The notes under the pieces: model-generated
Databases searched by the model: none
The model's input: the letters and a program-made list of their open reading frames with translations, nothing else
Told to the model about the DNA's origin: nothing
In this document: piece by piece, positions 9,037 to 17,412 of the stretch
Layout: each line of letters opens with the position of its first letter
Numbering within the stretch: the first letter of the stretch is position 1
Program-made: the position numbers and the translations under genes
From: Planctomycetota bacterium
GTDB taxonomy: Bacteria > Planctomycetota > Phycisphaerae > Tepidisphaerales > Tepidisphaeraceae
Direction of reading: 5' to 3'
Assembly: GCA_039182125.1 (NCBI GenBank)
Contig: JBCDCH010000002.1
Span: 1-64,000, forward strand
Length of the DNA: 64,000 nt

Positions 9037-9062
9037 GCCCCGCACGAGCAAACGTGCGGGGC
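9037..9062 (-). terminator. Hairpin ending the flagellar-fliW-csrA operon
   Basis: A perfect 10-bp stem (GCCCCGCACG and its complement) with a six-base loop lies 27 bases after the csrA stop codon on the minus strand. There is no strong T-tract after it. It is the only strong hairpin in the 242-base gap between the ZIP gene and csrA, where I see no gene. Confidence 0.6.
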
Positions 9063-9088
9063 ATCGAGAAAGCTTTCGAGCCAAACAG

Positions 9089-9430
9089 CTATCCGGCCGG
9101 CTTGTCAGACTCGGGCTTCGGCGTGCCTGCCTCGGACTGATCGGACTTCTTCTCAGGGCGCGGCGGCGAGGGACGCGTACTGCGGAGGTCGTTGCGTGGG
9201 CCACGGGGACGCTGGGGGCGCGGGACATTGGGCATGTCGTCGGGCTGGACCTCGGCGGCAGCGCGGTTCTCACGCTTGATCGCTTCCCAGACTTCCTTGC
9301 GGTGAACGGTGACGTGACGCGGCGCGTTGATGCCCAGGCGGACTTTGTCGCCGCGAATGTCGACGACGGTCACCTCGATCTCGTCGCCGATCATGATGGT
9401 TTCGTCGCGTTGTCGTGAAAGGACAAGCAT
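9089..9430 (-). CDS. csrA: Carbon storage regulator CsrA with a long C-terminal tail
   Basis: CsrA is a dimeric RNA-binding protein that represses translation at GGA motifs, including flagellin mRNA in many bacteria. Residues 1-60 are a full CsrA core, from MLVLSRQRDETIMIGD through VRLGINAPRHVTVHRKEV. The usual family length is 55-75 residues. Here a tail of about 50 residues rich in Pro, Arg, Lys and Glu extends it to 113. The start has a good Shine-Dalgarno, AAGGAG, seven bases upstream (9443-9438). It is the last gene of the flagellar operon, 84 bases after fliW, the gene for its usual antagonist. Confidence 0.95.
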   Translation of the reverse strand: MLVLSRQRDETIMIGDEIEVTVVDIRGDKVRLGINAPRHVTVHRKEVWEAIKRENRAAAEVQPDDMPNVPRPQRPRGPRNDLRSTRPSPPRPEKKSDQSEAGTPKPESDKPAG

Positions 9431-9437
9431 GTCGTGA

Positions 9438-9443
9438 CTCCTT
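9438..9443 (-). promoter_or_regulatory. Shine-Dalgarno of csrA
   Basis: AAGGAG is placed seven bases before the csrA ATG. It is one of the clearer Shine-Dalgarno sequences in the window and itself contains a GGA, so autoregulation by CsrA is conceivable but not shown. Confidence 0.6.
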
Positions 9444-9514
9444 CGGTGGAACGCTGCCCGGGCGGTCGCTGGTTCGTGGCCGCAGGCGTTGGCTTCCGTG
9501 CCAGTTTATCGGTG

Positions 9515-9970
9515 TTAGGCGCTCTTTCGGAGAGGCTGGGGGTTGAGATCGAGCAGCGGGTGCTTGGTGCCCCACTTCTGATCGGTGAGCACGACCTGCA
9601 GGCCGCGTCGACTCTCGACGTGAATCATCAACGGGCCGAGCATGTTGCCGGTCAGCCAGCCTTCGCTTCGGTTGCAGATGACCAGCGGCTGCCAATCCTG
9701 GTCGAGCGTCTCGGGCTTGAGACCCAGATCGCTCGCCATCTCCGGCCGGGTCGATACCGTGTAGTCCGGGACGAAGTCGGTCGGGTCGGCGACGACAAAC
9801 GCAAGGTTCGGGTCGTCGATGCTCTGCAGCCAAAGCAGCGAACTGTCGTCCGACGGGTGGATCAGCGCGAACCGCGACGCGTCGGAAAAGCCGAGCAACC
9901 CGTCCGGGAAGTCAAGGATCAGATCGTCTTCGATCTCAACGACACCGAACCTTTTGGTAGAAATCTCCAT
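9515..9970 (-). CDS. fliW: Flagellar assembly factor FliW
   Basis: FliW binds CsrA and is displaced by flagellin, which ties flagellin translation to its export. The 151-residue product opens with MEISTKRFGVVEIEDD, like characterised FliW proteins, and continues with ILDFPDGLLGF and a conserved ESRRGLQVVL near the end. The ATG at 9970 is preferred because GGAG lies nine bases upstream and the N-terminus then aligns with the family. An ATG at 9988 would add six residues. It sits between flgL and csrA, the classical arrangement for this regulatory pair. Confidence 0.93.
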   Translation of the reverse strand: MEISTKRFGVVEIEDDLILDFPDGLLGFSDASRFALIHPSDDSSLLWLQSIDDPNLAFVVADPTDFVPDYTVSTRPEMASDLGLKPETLDQDWQPLVICNRSEGWLTGNMLGPLMIHVESRRGLQVVLTDQKWGTKHPLLDLNPQPLRKSA

Positions 9971-10112
9971 CGTCGTGGTCTCCGTCATGTCATGGTCGGC
10001 CGCTCGGGCCGGGGTTGGCCGGTCAGGATTGACGCCGCCTCAGGCGACATCGGCGATTGATCGGGGGTGGGTTTACAAAATCGGACGTGCCAGGCTTTTA
10101 TGCCCGCACTTC

Positions 10113-12014
10113 TCACAAAAAGTTCAACAGCGAAAGGTTCAGCAACGAGGACGTGCTGCGGTACGTCGCCTCGATCGCGGTGGTTAGCGTCTGATAATGC
10201 GCGACCGCTTCGCCGTACTCGATGTCCTCCATGTCGGAGAGCATCCGCTGGGTTGCTAGTTGTCGCTCGTCGATCCGATCGCGCCGCTCGATCATGTCCT
10301 TGGTGATCGCACCGGCCCGGCCGCGCTCGGCGATGATCCGGTCGATGTCTTCCTCGAGCTTGGCCGCGGCAATGCGGATCGTGTCGATGTCGTCGGAACG
10401 AAGCCCTTCCGACAACTGGGCCAGCGAGTTGAACACGCCTCGGGACTCGATGCGTTGCGGATCGACGCCAGTGATCACGTTGGCGACGGGCGGCTGGTCG
10501 AAGCCGAGAATCTCCGACACTCGTGAGCCGTTGAGATCTTCCGTTGCGAGCGTCCCTCCGCCACCGGCGGTGTCGGTGAGCGTGATGCCGTTACCGATGG
10601 CGTTGAACGTGGCGGTCACGCCGACCGGCGCGGCGTTGATGGCGTTGATCACGTCCTGCACGGTGGTCGAGCCGGTGAGATCGACGTCGGCCGCAATGCC
10701 GAGCGAGTCGGTCAGCCGCAGGTCGTCGCCGCCATTGAACAGCGGAACGCCGCGTCCATCGTCAAGATCGGTCAGGGCGACAGTGCCGTCGAAGCTGCGA
10801 ATGCCGAGGTCCGCCGCGGTCGTGCCGCCGTTCTCACCGATGCCCAGTCGACGCCCTTGCACCGGGTTGAGCAGTTCGATCCCGTCCCCGTCGGCGTTGA
10901 TGCGTACGTCCAGTTCCGGCACCGCCGCCGATACCGCCGATCGCAGGTCGCCGATCGTCGTCGCCGTGGTGAGATCGACAGTGAACGTGTCGTTTCCGAG
11001 CGTGAGGTTCAGCCCGGACAAGTCGATACCCGACCCGCCGTTGAGCGTGGCAAGAGGCGTGAAGTCGTCGAGCTTTGCCTGCACACTCGAGCCCACGACC
11101 GGCACGCCGGGCGGGTTGTCGGCTTCGATGCCGAGGTCGGCAGCGGTCGTTGAGCCGAGGTCGGTGATCTCGATCGCGTCACCCGCCCCGCCACCGATGG
11201 CGAGCCCGTCGCCGGTGGCATTGAGGGCGGCGGTGATCGCGCCGACGCCGGCGTTGTTGATCGCATCGACGACGTCGCCCAGCGAGTCGGCGGTCGAGAG
11301 ATCGACGACGGCGCTGACGGTACCGTTGCTCAAGAGAATGCTCCCGCGCGTAACACCGTTGCCGCTGGTGCCGTTGAGCGAGGACAACCGGGTCGCGAGG
11401 GTCACGTCGGGATTGAGGTCTTTGGTCGACGTGTTGCCGGCAAGCCCACCGAACGCGGCAACCCCGCTGACGGTGAACTCGGACTGGGCCGCGGTGTCGA
11501 CGTCGTTGGCCAACACCGCTCCACCCCGCCAGACGACGCCGTTGGCGACTTCCTCGAACGCGGGGTTGGTGATCTGGTCGCCGGCGAAGATGAAGCTCCC
11601 GGCGACCTGCGTGTTGGCCAAAGAGACGAGCGACTTCAGCGCGTTGTCGACAACGGCAGCAATGGCGCCGCGGGGTTCGCCGTTGGCACCCGAGTCGGCG
11701 GCGTTCAGTGCGGCCGCATGGACATCGCGCAGCAGTGTCGTCGCATCACCCATCGCACGATCGGCCTCGGAGAGTTGGTTCACATGGCGATCGAGCGTGT
11801 TCATATAACGCGCGTCGGTTTCGAGCCGCTTGCGGAGCAGCTTCGCCACACCGGCGTCGGCCGCATCGTCGCTCGGCACGAGCAAACGCTTGCCGGTGGC
11901 GATTTGCTGATTGACGCGTAGCAACTGGGCGTTCTGCCGATGCACCGCGTCAATCGCACTGGTGCCGCGCATGCGTTGGCTGATTCGCGTGAGGCTTGTC
12001 GGGCTGATGTTCAT
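10113..12014 (-). CDS. flgL: Flagellar hook-associated protein 3 (FlgL), expanded
   Basis: FlgL forms the hook-filament junction together with FlgK. The conserved N-terminal helical region (residues 1-150; LRVNQQIATGKRLLVPSDDA) and the C-terminal helices, ending LLNLSLLNFL, identify it. At 633 residues it is about twice the usual size. The extra length comes from roughly three repeats of about 100 residues between 210 and 540. They share patterns such as LNG-S/G-G, a Ser/Thr-Thr-hydrophobic-x-Asp-Val-hydrophobic-x-Ala-Ile-Asn segment and GDGI/L, which resemble Flagellin_IN modules. GAGGAA lies before the ATG. The gene starts 11 bases after flgK. Confidence 0.93.
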   Translation of the reverse strand: MNISPTSLTRISQRMRGTSAIDAVHRQNAQLLRVNQQIATGKRLLVPSDDAADAGVAKLLRKRLETDARYMNTLDRHVNQLSEADRAMGDATTLLRDVHAAALNAADSGANGEPRGAIAAVVDNALKSLVSLANTQVAGSFIFAGDQITNPAFEEVANGVVWRGGAVLANDVDTAAQSEFTVSGVAAFGGLAGNTSTKDLNPDVTLATRLSSLNGTSGNGVTRGSILLSNGTVSAVVDLSTADSLGDVVDAINNAGVGAITAALNATGDGLAIGGGAGDAIEITDLGSTTAADLGIEADNPPGVPVVGSSVQAKLDDFTPLATLNGGSGIDLSGLNLTLGNDTFTVDLTTATTIGDLRSAVSAAVPELDVRINADGDGIELLNPVQGRRLGIGENGGTTAADLGIRSFDGTVALTDLDDGRGVPLFNGGDDLRLTDSLGIAADVDLTGSTTVQDVINAINAAPVGVTATFNAIGNGITLTDTAGGGGTLATEDLNGSRVSEILGFDQPPVANVITGVDPQRIESRGVFNSLAQLSEGLRSDDIDTIRIAAAKLEEDIDRIIAERGRAGAITKDMIERRDRIDERQLATQRMLSDMEDIEYGEAVAHYQTLTTAIEATYRSTSSLLNLSLLNFL

Positions 12015-12025
12015 CGGGCGGTTCC

Positions 12026-13714
12026 TCAGACAATGGCAATCAACGAGTCCATCAGTTCATCGACCACCGCGATCACCCGCGCGGCCGCCTGGTAAGCCTG
12101 CTGGTAGCGGAGCAGGTTCGTCGCTTCCTCGTCGAGCGACACACCGCTGAGCGCCTCGCGCTGGGCCTGAAGCGTCTGCCGCGTGATCGACGCGCTCTGG
12201 GCATCGACCGCGGTGTCGGCCGCGCGACCGGCGACACGGTTGGTCATTTTTTCGTAACGCTCCGAGAGCGTAAATCCGTCGAGTTGGTCGGTCGCCACGT
12301 TCTGCACGGCGGCGATGGCCCTGGCCGCACCGTTGTCGCCGGGAGCGCCGTTGCTCGCTGCCGCCAGAAGTGTCGGGTCCGTGTTGAGATCGTCGTTGAT
12401 GCCGATCGTGAACGCGTTGTCGCCGTCGAAGAATCGGTTGACGCCGAGCGCACCGAGAACGCCGGAAGAGTCTTCGGCAAAGTTGAACGTCAGATCGCCG
12501 CCGTCGGAGGTGACGCTGAGTCGGCCGTTGTTCACCGTCGCACCAATGCCGGCAACGGCGTCGAGCGCGGCGGCGAGATCGTCGAGCGACGTGTCCGTGC
12601 CGAGTCCGTCGAGATCGACGTCGAGGAGCGTGCTGGTCGTCAAACCGGTGCCGCGTTCGGTGACGTTGACGACGAAGCTGCCGTTGTTCGGCGTGAAACC
12701 GAGCTCGGTGAGTGGATCATTCAACGGCACGGTCGTGTCGGCGACGGCGTGCCCCGCCTCGACCTCGCTCAGTCCTTTGGTCCCCTGGCCGGCGGCGTGG
12801 ATCCGGTTGACGTCGAAGATCAGGGCACCGGCGATGTCGTCGAGATCGTCACGCACCGCCTTAGACTCCTCGCCGGCCGCGAGCAGACCACCGATGCGGC
12901 CCGAGCGGATATCGAGCTTCGCGTCGTTACGCAGGGTCGAAACCCTGGGGAGCCCGGTGTCTTCTTCAGTGCTTAGTTGCACACCGAACGAGCGATTGCC
13001 GGCCACAAGTAGTTCCGAGCCGACGTACACATCGGTTGTGCCGTCGTCACGAACGATGCCGCGGGCGTTGATCAACTCGGCGAGTTCGCGGATCGAGTTG
13101 TCCCGAACGTCACGCAGGTCGTTGGCGACGATCCCGCCCACGCCCTCGGTGTCCTCGATCTGGCCGTTGATCTCCGCGACTTGTTGGAGCAGTGACTCGA
13201 CGCGGTCGACATCGCCGCGAAGTTGCTGGAAAGCGTCGTCGTTGATGGTTTGCAGCTCGGTGTACTGCTGTTGGATTTTGTCGGCGAGCGTCTTGCCCGA
13301 TTGGAGTACGACCTGCCGGAGGCCCTGATCCTGGGGCTTGTTGGCCAGCTCGGACCAGCTGTTGAAGAACTCGCTCATCGCCGTCGAGAGGTCGGTGTCG
13401 GACAGCTCGCCGATGACGACTTCGATACGGTTGAGCCATTCGGTCCGAACAGCGGCACCGGCTTCGTCGGAGATACTCGCCCGGAGGCGGGCTTCGAGGG
13501 CATCGTCGACTTGGCGTTGGACGGTGAGCAGATCAACGCCGCGCCCGACGTAACCGCCGGGCAAACGTTGGCCCTTACTCGGGGTGAGCTGGATCGACTG
13601 CCGGCTGTACCCCTCGGTGTTGGCGTTGGAGACGTTGTTGCCGGTGGTCTGGATCGCCGTCTGGGTGACGGCGAGGGCGGACTTGGCTGCGTTGAGTGTG
13701 CCGACGAGCGACAT
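12026..13714 (-). CDS. flgK: Flagellar hook-associated protein 1 (FlgK)
   Basis: FlgK is the first hook-filament junction protein, exported by the flagellar type III apparatus. The N-terminus contains the rod/hook-family motif TTGNNVSNANTEGYSRQ. The C-terminus is the matching amphipathic helix with LLRYQQAYQAAARVI. The 562-residue length is normal for FlgK. The central region carries a Flagellin_IN-like stretch around residues 345-430. AAGGAA provides a Shine-Dalgarno about seven bases before the ATG. The gene lies 21 bases after flgN, its presumed chaperone, and 11 bases before flgL. Confidence 0.95.
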   Translation of the reverse strand: MSLVGTLNAAKSALAVTQTAIQTTGNNVSNANTEGYSRQSIQLTPSKGQRLPGGYVGRGVDLLTVQRQVDDALEARLRASISDEAGAAVRTEWLNRIEVVIGELSDTDLSTAMSEFFNSWSELANKPQDQGLRQVVLQSGKTLADKIQQQYTELQTINDDAFQQLRGDVDRVESLLQQVAEINGQIEDTEGVGGIVANDLRDVRDNSIRELAELINARGIVRDDGTTDVYVGSELLVAGNRSFGVQLSTEEDTGLPRVSTLRNDAKLDIRSGRIGGLLAAGEESKAVRDDLDDIAGALIFDVNRIHAAGQGTKGLSEVEAGHAVADTTVPLNDPLTELGFTPNNGSFVVNVTERGTGLTTSTLLDVDLDGLGTDTSLDDLAAALDAVAGIGATVNNGRLSVTSDGGDLTFNFAEDSSGVLGALGVNRFFDGDNAFTIGINDDLNTDPTLLAAASNGAPGDNGAARAIAAVQNVATDQLDGFTLSERYEKMTNRVAGRAADTAVDAQSASITRQTLQAQREALSGVSLDEEATNLLRYQQAYQAAARVIAVVDELMDSLIAIV

Positions 13715-13735
13715 GGCGATTCCTTTCGAGTCCGG

Positions 13736-14230
13736 CTACGCGGCCATGTACAGCGACATGCGACGGCGACGCGTCGGGCTGCCGTCCTTGTCGTACATGC
13801 CCGTTTCCCCTGCCGCTTCGGTGAGCACGCGGACCGCGGTGTTGAGGTGACCGAGCATGCCCGACGCGACTTTTCGGGTGAGCTTGGACTGATGCCCGAG
13901 TTCGGCGGAGATGCGTTGCAGTTCGCGGCGCAACTTGAGCACCGTCAGTCCGGCCGCGCCGTTGCGGGCCGCGAGCTCCGAAAGTGTCGTCGCGCCGAGC
14001 TTGGCGAAGATCGCCTTGCGATGCTGTTCGAGCTTGCCGAGGCGGTTACGCAGGTCGCTCTGCTTCTTGTTGACCGCGAGGATCGGTTGAAGGTCCATCG
14101 CCTCGAGCGCGACGCGGTGTTCGGTGAGCAACGTGCCGAGTTCGCGGTACACGGCGATCTGTTGACGCAGCACACACTCCAGGTCGGCCAGTGCATTGGG
14201 GGCCGGCGGTTTTGTCGTTTGGGCGGGCAT
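13736..14230 (-). CDS. flgN: FlgN-like flagellar export chaperone
   Basis: A 164-residue, mostly helical protein with heptad-like segments (LADLECVLRQQIAVYRELGT and the following helices). It ends in a region resembling the FlgN family, which chaperones FlgK and FlgL to the export apparatus. Sequence identity to characterised FlgN proteins is usually low. The call rests on size, predicted helical character and position immediately before flgK and flgL. The ATG overlaps the flgJ stop as TAATG, so translation is probably coupled. The C-terminus (SPTRRRRMSLYMAA) is basic. Confidence 0.75.
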   Translation of the reverse strand: MPAQTTKPPAPNALADLECVLRQQIAVYRELGTLLTEHRVALEAMDLQPILAVNKKQSDLRNRLGKLEQHRKAIFAKLGATTLSELAARNGAAGLTVLKLRRELQRISAELGHQSKLTRKVASGMLGHLNTAVRVLTEAAGETGMYDKDGSPTRRRRMSLYMAA

Positions 14231-14487
14231 TACTTGAGTCGGTTGACGATCGATTCGGCGATGCTGTTGCCGGGGCCGTTGGCGAGCTTGCGGGCCTGGA
14301 TTTCTTCAAGCATGCCGCGGAAGGCATTACCACCCGTACCGCCGTTGAGCATCCTGCTGGTTTCGCTGGTGAACGGCGTCTCGCGGGCTTCCTTAAGCAT
14401 GGGCAGGAAGAACGTCTGCGCGACAAGTTCGCGGGCAACGGGCCGAATCCTGTCGGCGCTGAGTGAGGACGTGAGTGATGGGGTCAC
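14230..14487 (-). CDS. flgJ: Rod-binding protein FlgJ, rod-binding domain only
   Basis: An 85-residue protein that corresponds to the N-terminal rod-capping domain of FlgJ. The conserved pattern is visible in LVAQTFFLPMLKEARETPF and in the following GGTGGNAFRGMLEEIQAR segment. There is no peptidoglycan hydrolase domain, unlike enterobacterial FlgJ of about 310 residues, so another enzyme must open the wall. I chose the GTG at 14487, five bases after the flgI stop, because the upstream codons overlap flgI and read as non-coding. The stop codon overlaps the flgN start. Confidence 0.85.
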   Translation of the reverse strand: MTPSLTSSLSADRIRPVARELVAQTFFLPMLKEARETPFTSETSRMLNGGTGGNAFRGMLEEIQARKLANGPGNSIAESIVNRLK

Positions 14488-14491
14488 GGCG

Positions 14492-15538
14492 TTAGTTCTC
14501 GATGAGTTGGGCGTGAAGCCTGCCGGTGCGGTGCAGTTCCTTGATGATGGCGATGCGGTCCTCCGCACTCACCTTGAGCTGATCGAGACTTTCGAGCAGG
14601 TCGCGGAGCTTGGCACCACCGGCGTTCTCCGGATCGATGGCGACGAAATCGCGATCGACCTGCCGCGGTCGGCCGGGCGTCGGTGGAATGTCCGGCTCCA
14701 TCGTGCTGATCGTCAGGCCCCTGTGGCTGATGATCACCGGGCTGATCGTGACCTCGCCGGTAATCGTGATCGTCCCGGTGCGGCTGTTGATCCGGACACG
14801 GGCCTCGCCGGTCGTCACAGGTACCGGCAACCGCTGAACCCGGCTCACGAAGTTGTTCGGGTTCGCGCGTTCGGCCGGCGGGATCGTCACGACAACGTTC
14901 TTGGCGTCGATCGCTGTCGCCCATTGCTGGCCGTCCTCGGAATCGTTGATCATCTTGGCAATGTTCGCGGTCATCCCCGGCGACGCCTCGGCGTGATTGA
15001 CGATCAGAGTGAACTGGTTGTCGAAGACGTAGTCCGCGAGCATGTCGGCTTCCATGATCGCCCCGCCGCGGATGACGCCGACCGTCGGCGTGGCCGGGTC
15101 TTCGATCACGACGTTGCCACTGGCGAGCGCGAAGATGCCGCCCTCGGCCATCGGGCCTTGCAAAGGCGTGATGAATAGCCGACCGCCACGCAAACTCTCA
15201 GCCGCACCGATGGACTCGACGAAGATGTCGACCTTGTCGCCGTTGCGAGCGCCGGCCGGCGGAATCAGTGCCGTCACCGTCACCAAGGCAACGTTGTCGG
15301 CGTCCTGCAATTCGACGATGTCGGCACCGTTGTTGAACTTCTCGAGCATCGACGCCAACGGACGAATGGCGGGCAGGAAGTCGCCGCCGTCACCCGAGCC
15401 GTTGAGCCCGACGATCAGGCCCATGCCGACAAGCTGCTGCTCGCGCTGCCCGGCGAGCCGGGTGATGTCGGCGACACGCGTGGCAAAGGCGGATGACGTG
15501 ACCGCGAAAGTCAGGAGGATGGCGAGGGTGCGGAGCAT
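14492..15538 (-). CDS. flgI: Flagellar P-ring protein FlgI
   Basis: FlgI forms the periplasmic P ring around the rod. The 348-residue product begins with a signal peptide (MLRTLAILLTFAVTSSAFA) followed by RVADITRLAGQREQQLVGMGLIVGLNGSGDGG (read as one block from about residue 21), the family signature. The C-terminal region includes an ISHRGLTIS stretch typical of the family. The start at 15538 is preferred over upstream codons because only it gives a signal peptide. A presence of both FlgI and FlgH implies a cell envelope with an outer membrane. The gene lies 34 bases after flgH. Confidence 0.95.
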   Translation of the reverse strand: MLRTLAILLTFAVTSSAFATRVADITRLAGQREQQLVGMGLIVGLNGSGDGGDFLPAIRPLASMLEKFNNGADIVELQDADNVALVTVTALIPPAGARNGDKVDIFVESIGAAESLRGGRLFITPLQGPMAEGGIFALASGNVVIEDPATPTVGVIRGGAIMEADMLADYVFDNQFTLIVNHAEASPGMTANIAKMINDSEDGQQWATAIDAKNVVVTIPPAERANPNNFVSRVQRLPVPVTTGEARVRINSRTGTITITGEVTISPVIISHRGLTISTMEPDIPPTPGRPRQVDRDFVAIDPENAGGAKLRDLLESLDQLKVSAEDRIAIIKELHRTGRLHAQLIEN

Positions 15539-15572
15539 CTTTGGAGTTATCGGGCGTGAGCGGAGACCAGCG

Positions 15573-16352
15573 TTAGAAAGGGTTGAGCCAGTCGGTGAAC
15601 CGTGGCAGCAGACCACGCTTGGTCGCGTCGCGGACGGTGCCCTCGGTGAACTTGCGCAGGTCCAAATCGCCAAGCTGGGTGCTGAGAATCGTGTTGTCGG
15701 CGGTGACGTCCTCGGCCCGGCAGATGCCGGTGAGCAGGAACAGTTGTTCATCGTCATCGGTGACGATTCGCTTGCGAGCGGCGACGACGAGATTGCCGTT
15801 GGGCTTGACGTCGATGACCTCGGCGGTGATGCGGGTCACGAAGTTGTCCTCGCGCTCGACACTGCCCTCGCCCTCGAACTCGCGGCTGCCGGACAGGTCG
15901 ATCTCGGGCACCTCGCCGACCACCATGTTCTCGATCCCGAGCGGACCGAACGACGGACGAATGAATTGCGTGAGCGCGGCTTCGAGAGTTGCTTCCTTCT
16001 CGCTCTCGGCACTGCCTTCACTCTCGTGGCTGCTCGACTCACGGACGATGATCGTGACCAGGTCGTGCTTACGGAACAGCTTCGGCTCGGGCGGTGCGAT
16101 GTTGAAGAAGCTCACCGCGGCGGCTTCGTCGGCGACCACCACGCCGGCAAGCTGTGCCCGGCGGCGCTCTTCGAGTTGCGTTCGCAGAAGCGAGCCGCCG
16201 TCGTCCGGCAAACGCGGATCACGCTCGGGAGGCTGCATCTGCGCGGCGTTGGTCTCGGAACCTTCGGGTACTTCACGCTCACCGGCCGGTTGGCTTTGTG
16301 CAAACATCGGAACGGTGATGGCGGCGGCGAGGATGATGGCGGGTTTCTGCAT
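15573..16352 (-). CDS. flgH: Flagellar L-ring protein FlgH
   Basis: FlgH forms the outer-membrane L ring. Conserved features are the N-terminal SFFNIAPPEPKLFRKHDLV region, the central ITAEVIDVKPNGNLVV motif and the GICRAEDV-TADNTILSTQ segment near the C-terminus. The signal peptide (MQKPAIILAAAITVPMFAQS) contains no cysteine, so this FlgH is not a lipoprotein, in contrast to the proteobacterial form. At 259 residues the size is normal, with an acidic insertion rich in Glu and Ser near residues 108-122. The gene starts six bases after the flgA stop. Confidence 0.92.
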   Translation of the reverse strand: MQKPAIILAAAITVPMFAQSQPAGEREVPEGSETNAAQMQPPERDPRLPDDGGSLLRTQLEERRRAQLAGVVVADEAAAVSFFNIAPPEPKLFRKHDLVTIIVRESSSHESEGSAESEKEATLEAALTQFIRPSFGPLGIENMVVGEVPEIDLSGSREFEGEGSVEREDNFVTRITAEVIDVKPNGNLVVAARKRIVTDDDEQLFLLTGICRAEDVTADNTILSTQLGDLDLRKFTEGTVRDATKRGLLPRFTDWLNPF

Positions 16353-16358
16353 GGTGAT

Positions 16359-17402
16359 TTACTCGGTGAGCGAGGCGGCACGATCGTCGACCGCGGCGGC
16401 CTGCGGGCCAGTGACGAACACGATGTAGTTGCGACGAGTCGCCTCGTCCCGAACGCGAATGGCCTGGCCGAGACTGCCCGTCTCGAGTGCCTTGGCGACG
16501 GTCTTGACGGCGATGCCGCCGTTACGAACCGAGACGCTGACGAACTGCCCACGCTCGACCAACGGGATCGGCCGGAGCATGTCGACCGTGAGCGCGATGC
16601 CTGCATCGAGGTCACGATCGGCCAGGACACCGGCGAGCTGATCCACGGTCGCAAAGTCACGTTTCACCGCGGTACGCAGGGCGATTCGCTCGCTGATCAG
16701 ATCGTCGGGCTGAATGGTTGCGCCTTTGGAGATTGAACGTTGGAGCGTGAGTACGTCAACGTACCGGACGGCCCTGCCGGAAACGCTGTGCGTCTCGCTA
16801 CGACCGTCGTGGCGGACGGTCACGTCCCATCGCACCGGGCCAACGCCACCACCACGACGAAGAGCAATGTCGAAATCGAACAACGCGGCGGGCAACTTCA
16901 GGATGTGTGCCGACTTCCCCGCATCCCACTCGACGCTGACCTGTTCGACGGATAAGCCGATACGCCGGGCGAAGTCGGCCAACAGAAGATCGTTGAGCGT
17001 CGCGGTGGGCTTGGTTTCCTCGGCGGGTTCGGCCCAGGCGGCCAGTGCGGCGTCCGCGTCGTAGGTCGTGTCGAGCCGGGTCACCGTGCAGGCCAACGCA
17101 CCGGTGAATCGGAGCCTTGACGGCGCGATGCCTTCCCGGCGAAGTGCGTTGCGGACATCGTCGGCGGTGACTTCGAGGTACCGCCCCGGCGCGTCTGCAA
17201 CGACGATGTCGGCAAGTGGCCGGAGCATCGGCTCGTCGGCCACGCTCCAACGCGCGACCTGCGCCAGACGGACTTCGTCGCCGACGAGGCGAACCTCGGA
17301 AGCAAGTTCCACCGACGCGGCGTCGGCTGCGACAACGAACGACTCGGCCCGTGCCATCGTCGCGGCAAGCAAAAGAACGATACAAAAAATGCGTGTACGC
17401 AT
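16359..17402 (-). CDS. flgA: Flagellar P-ring chaperone FlgA
   Basis: FlgA is a periplasmic chaperone required for P-ring assembly. The signal peptide is MRTRIFCIVLLLAATMARAE. The C-terminal SAF-domain region is recognisable (LTLQRSISKGATIQPDDLI and later the VERGQFVSVSVRNGGIAVKT stretch, about 225-310). At 347 residues it is longer than the enterobacterial protein of about 220, mainly because of an N-terminal extension that may hold a second domain. AAGGA precedes the ATG. The gene follows flgG after ten bases and precedes flgH by six. Confidence 0.9.
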   Translation of the reverse strand: MRTRIFCIVLLLAATMARAESFVVAADAASVELASEVRLVGDEVRLAQVARWSVADEPMLRPLADIVVADAPGRYLEVTADDVRNALRREGIAPSRLRFTGALACTVTRLDTTYDADAALAAWAEPAEETKPTATLNDLLLADFARRIGLSVEQVSVEWDAGKSAHILKLPAALFDFDIALRRGGGVGPVRWDVTVRHDGRSETHSVSGRAVRYVDVLTLQRSISKGATIQPDDLISERIALRTAVKRDFATVDQLAGVLADRDLDAGIALTVDMLRPIPLVERGQFVSVSVRNGGIAVKTVAKALETGSLGQAIRVRDEATRRNYIVFVTGPQAAAVDDRAASLTE

Positions 17403-17412
17403 GGCGAATTCC

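Noticed and set aside
15539-15757. N-terminal extension of FlgI
   Set aside because: The 73 extra codons overlap flgH and do not look like a secreted protein. The ATG at 15538 starts a signal peptide.
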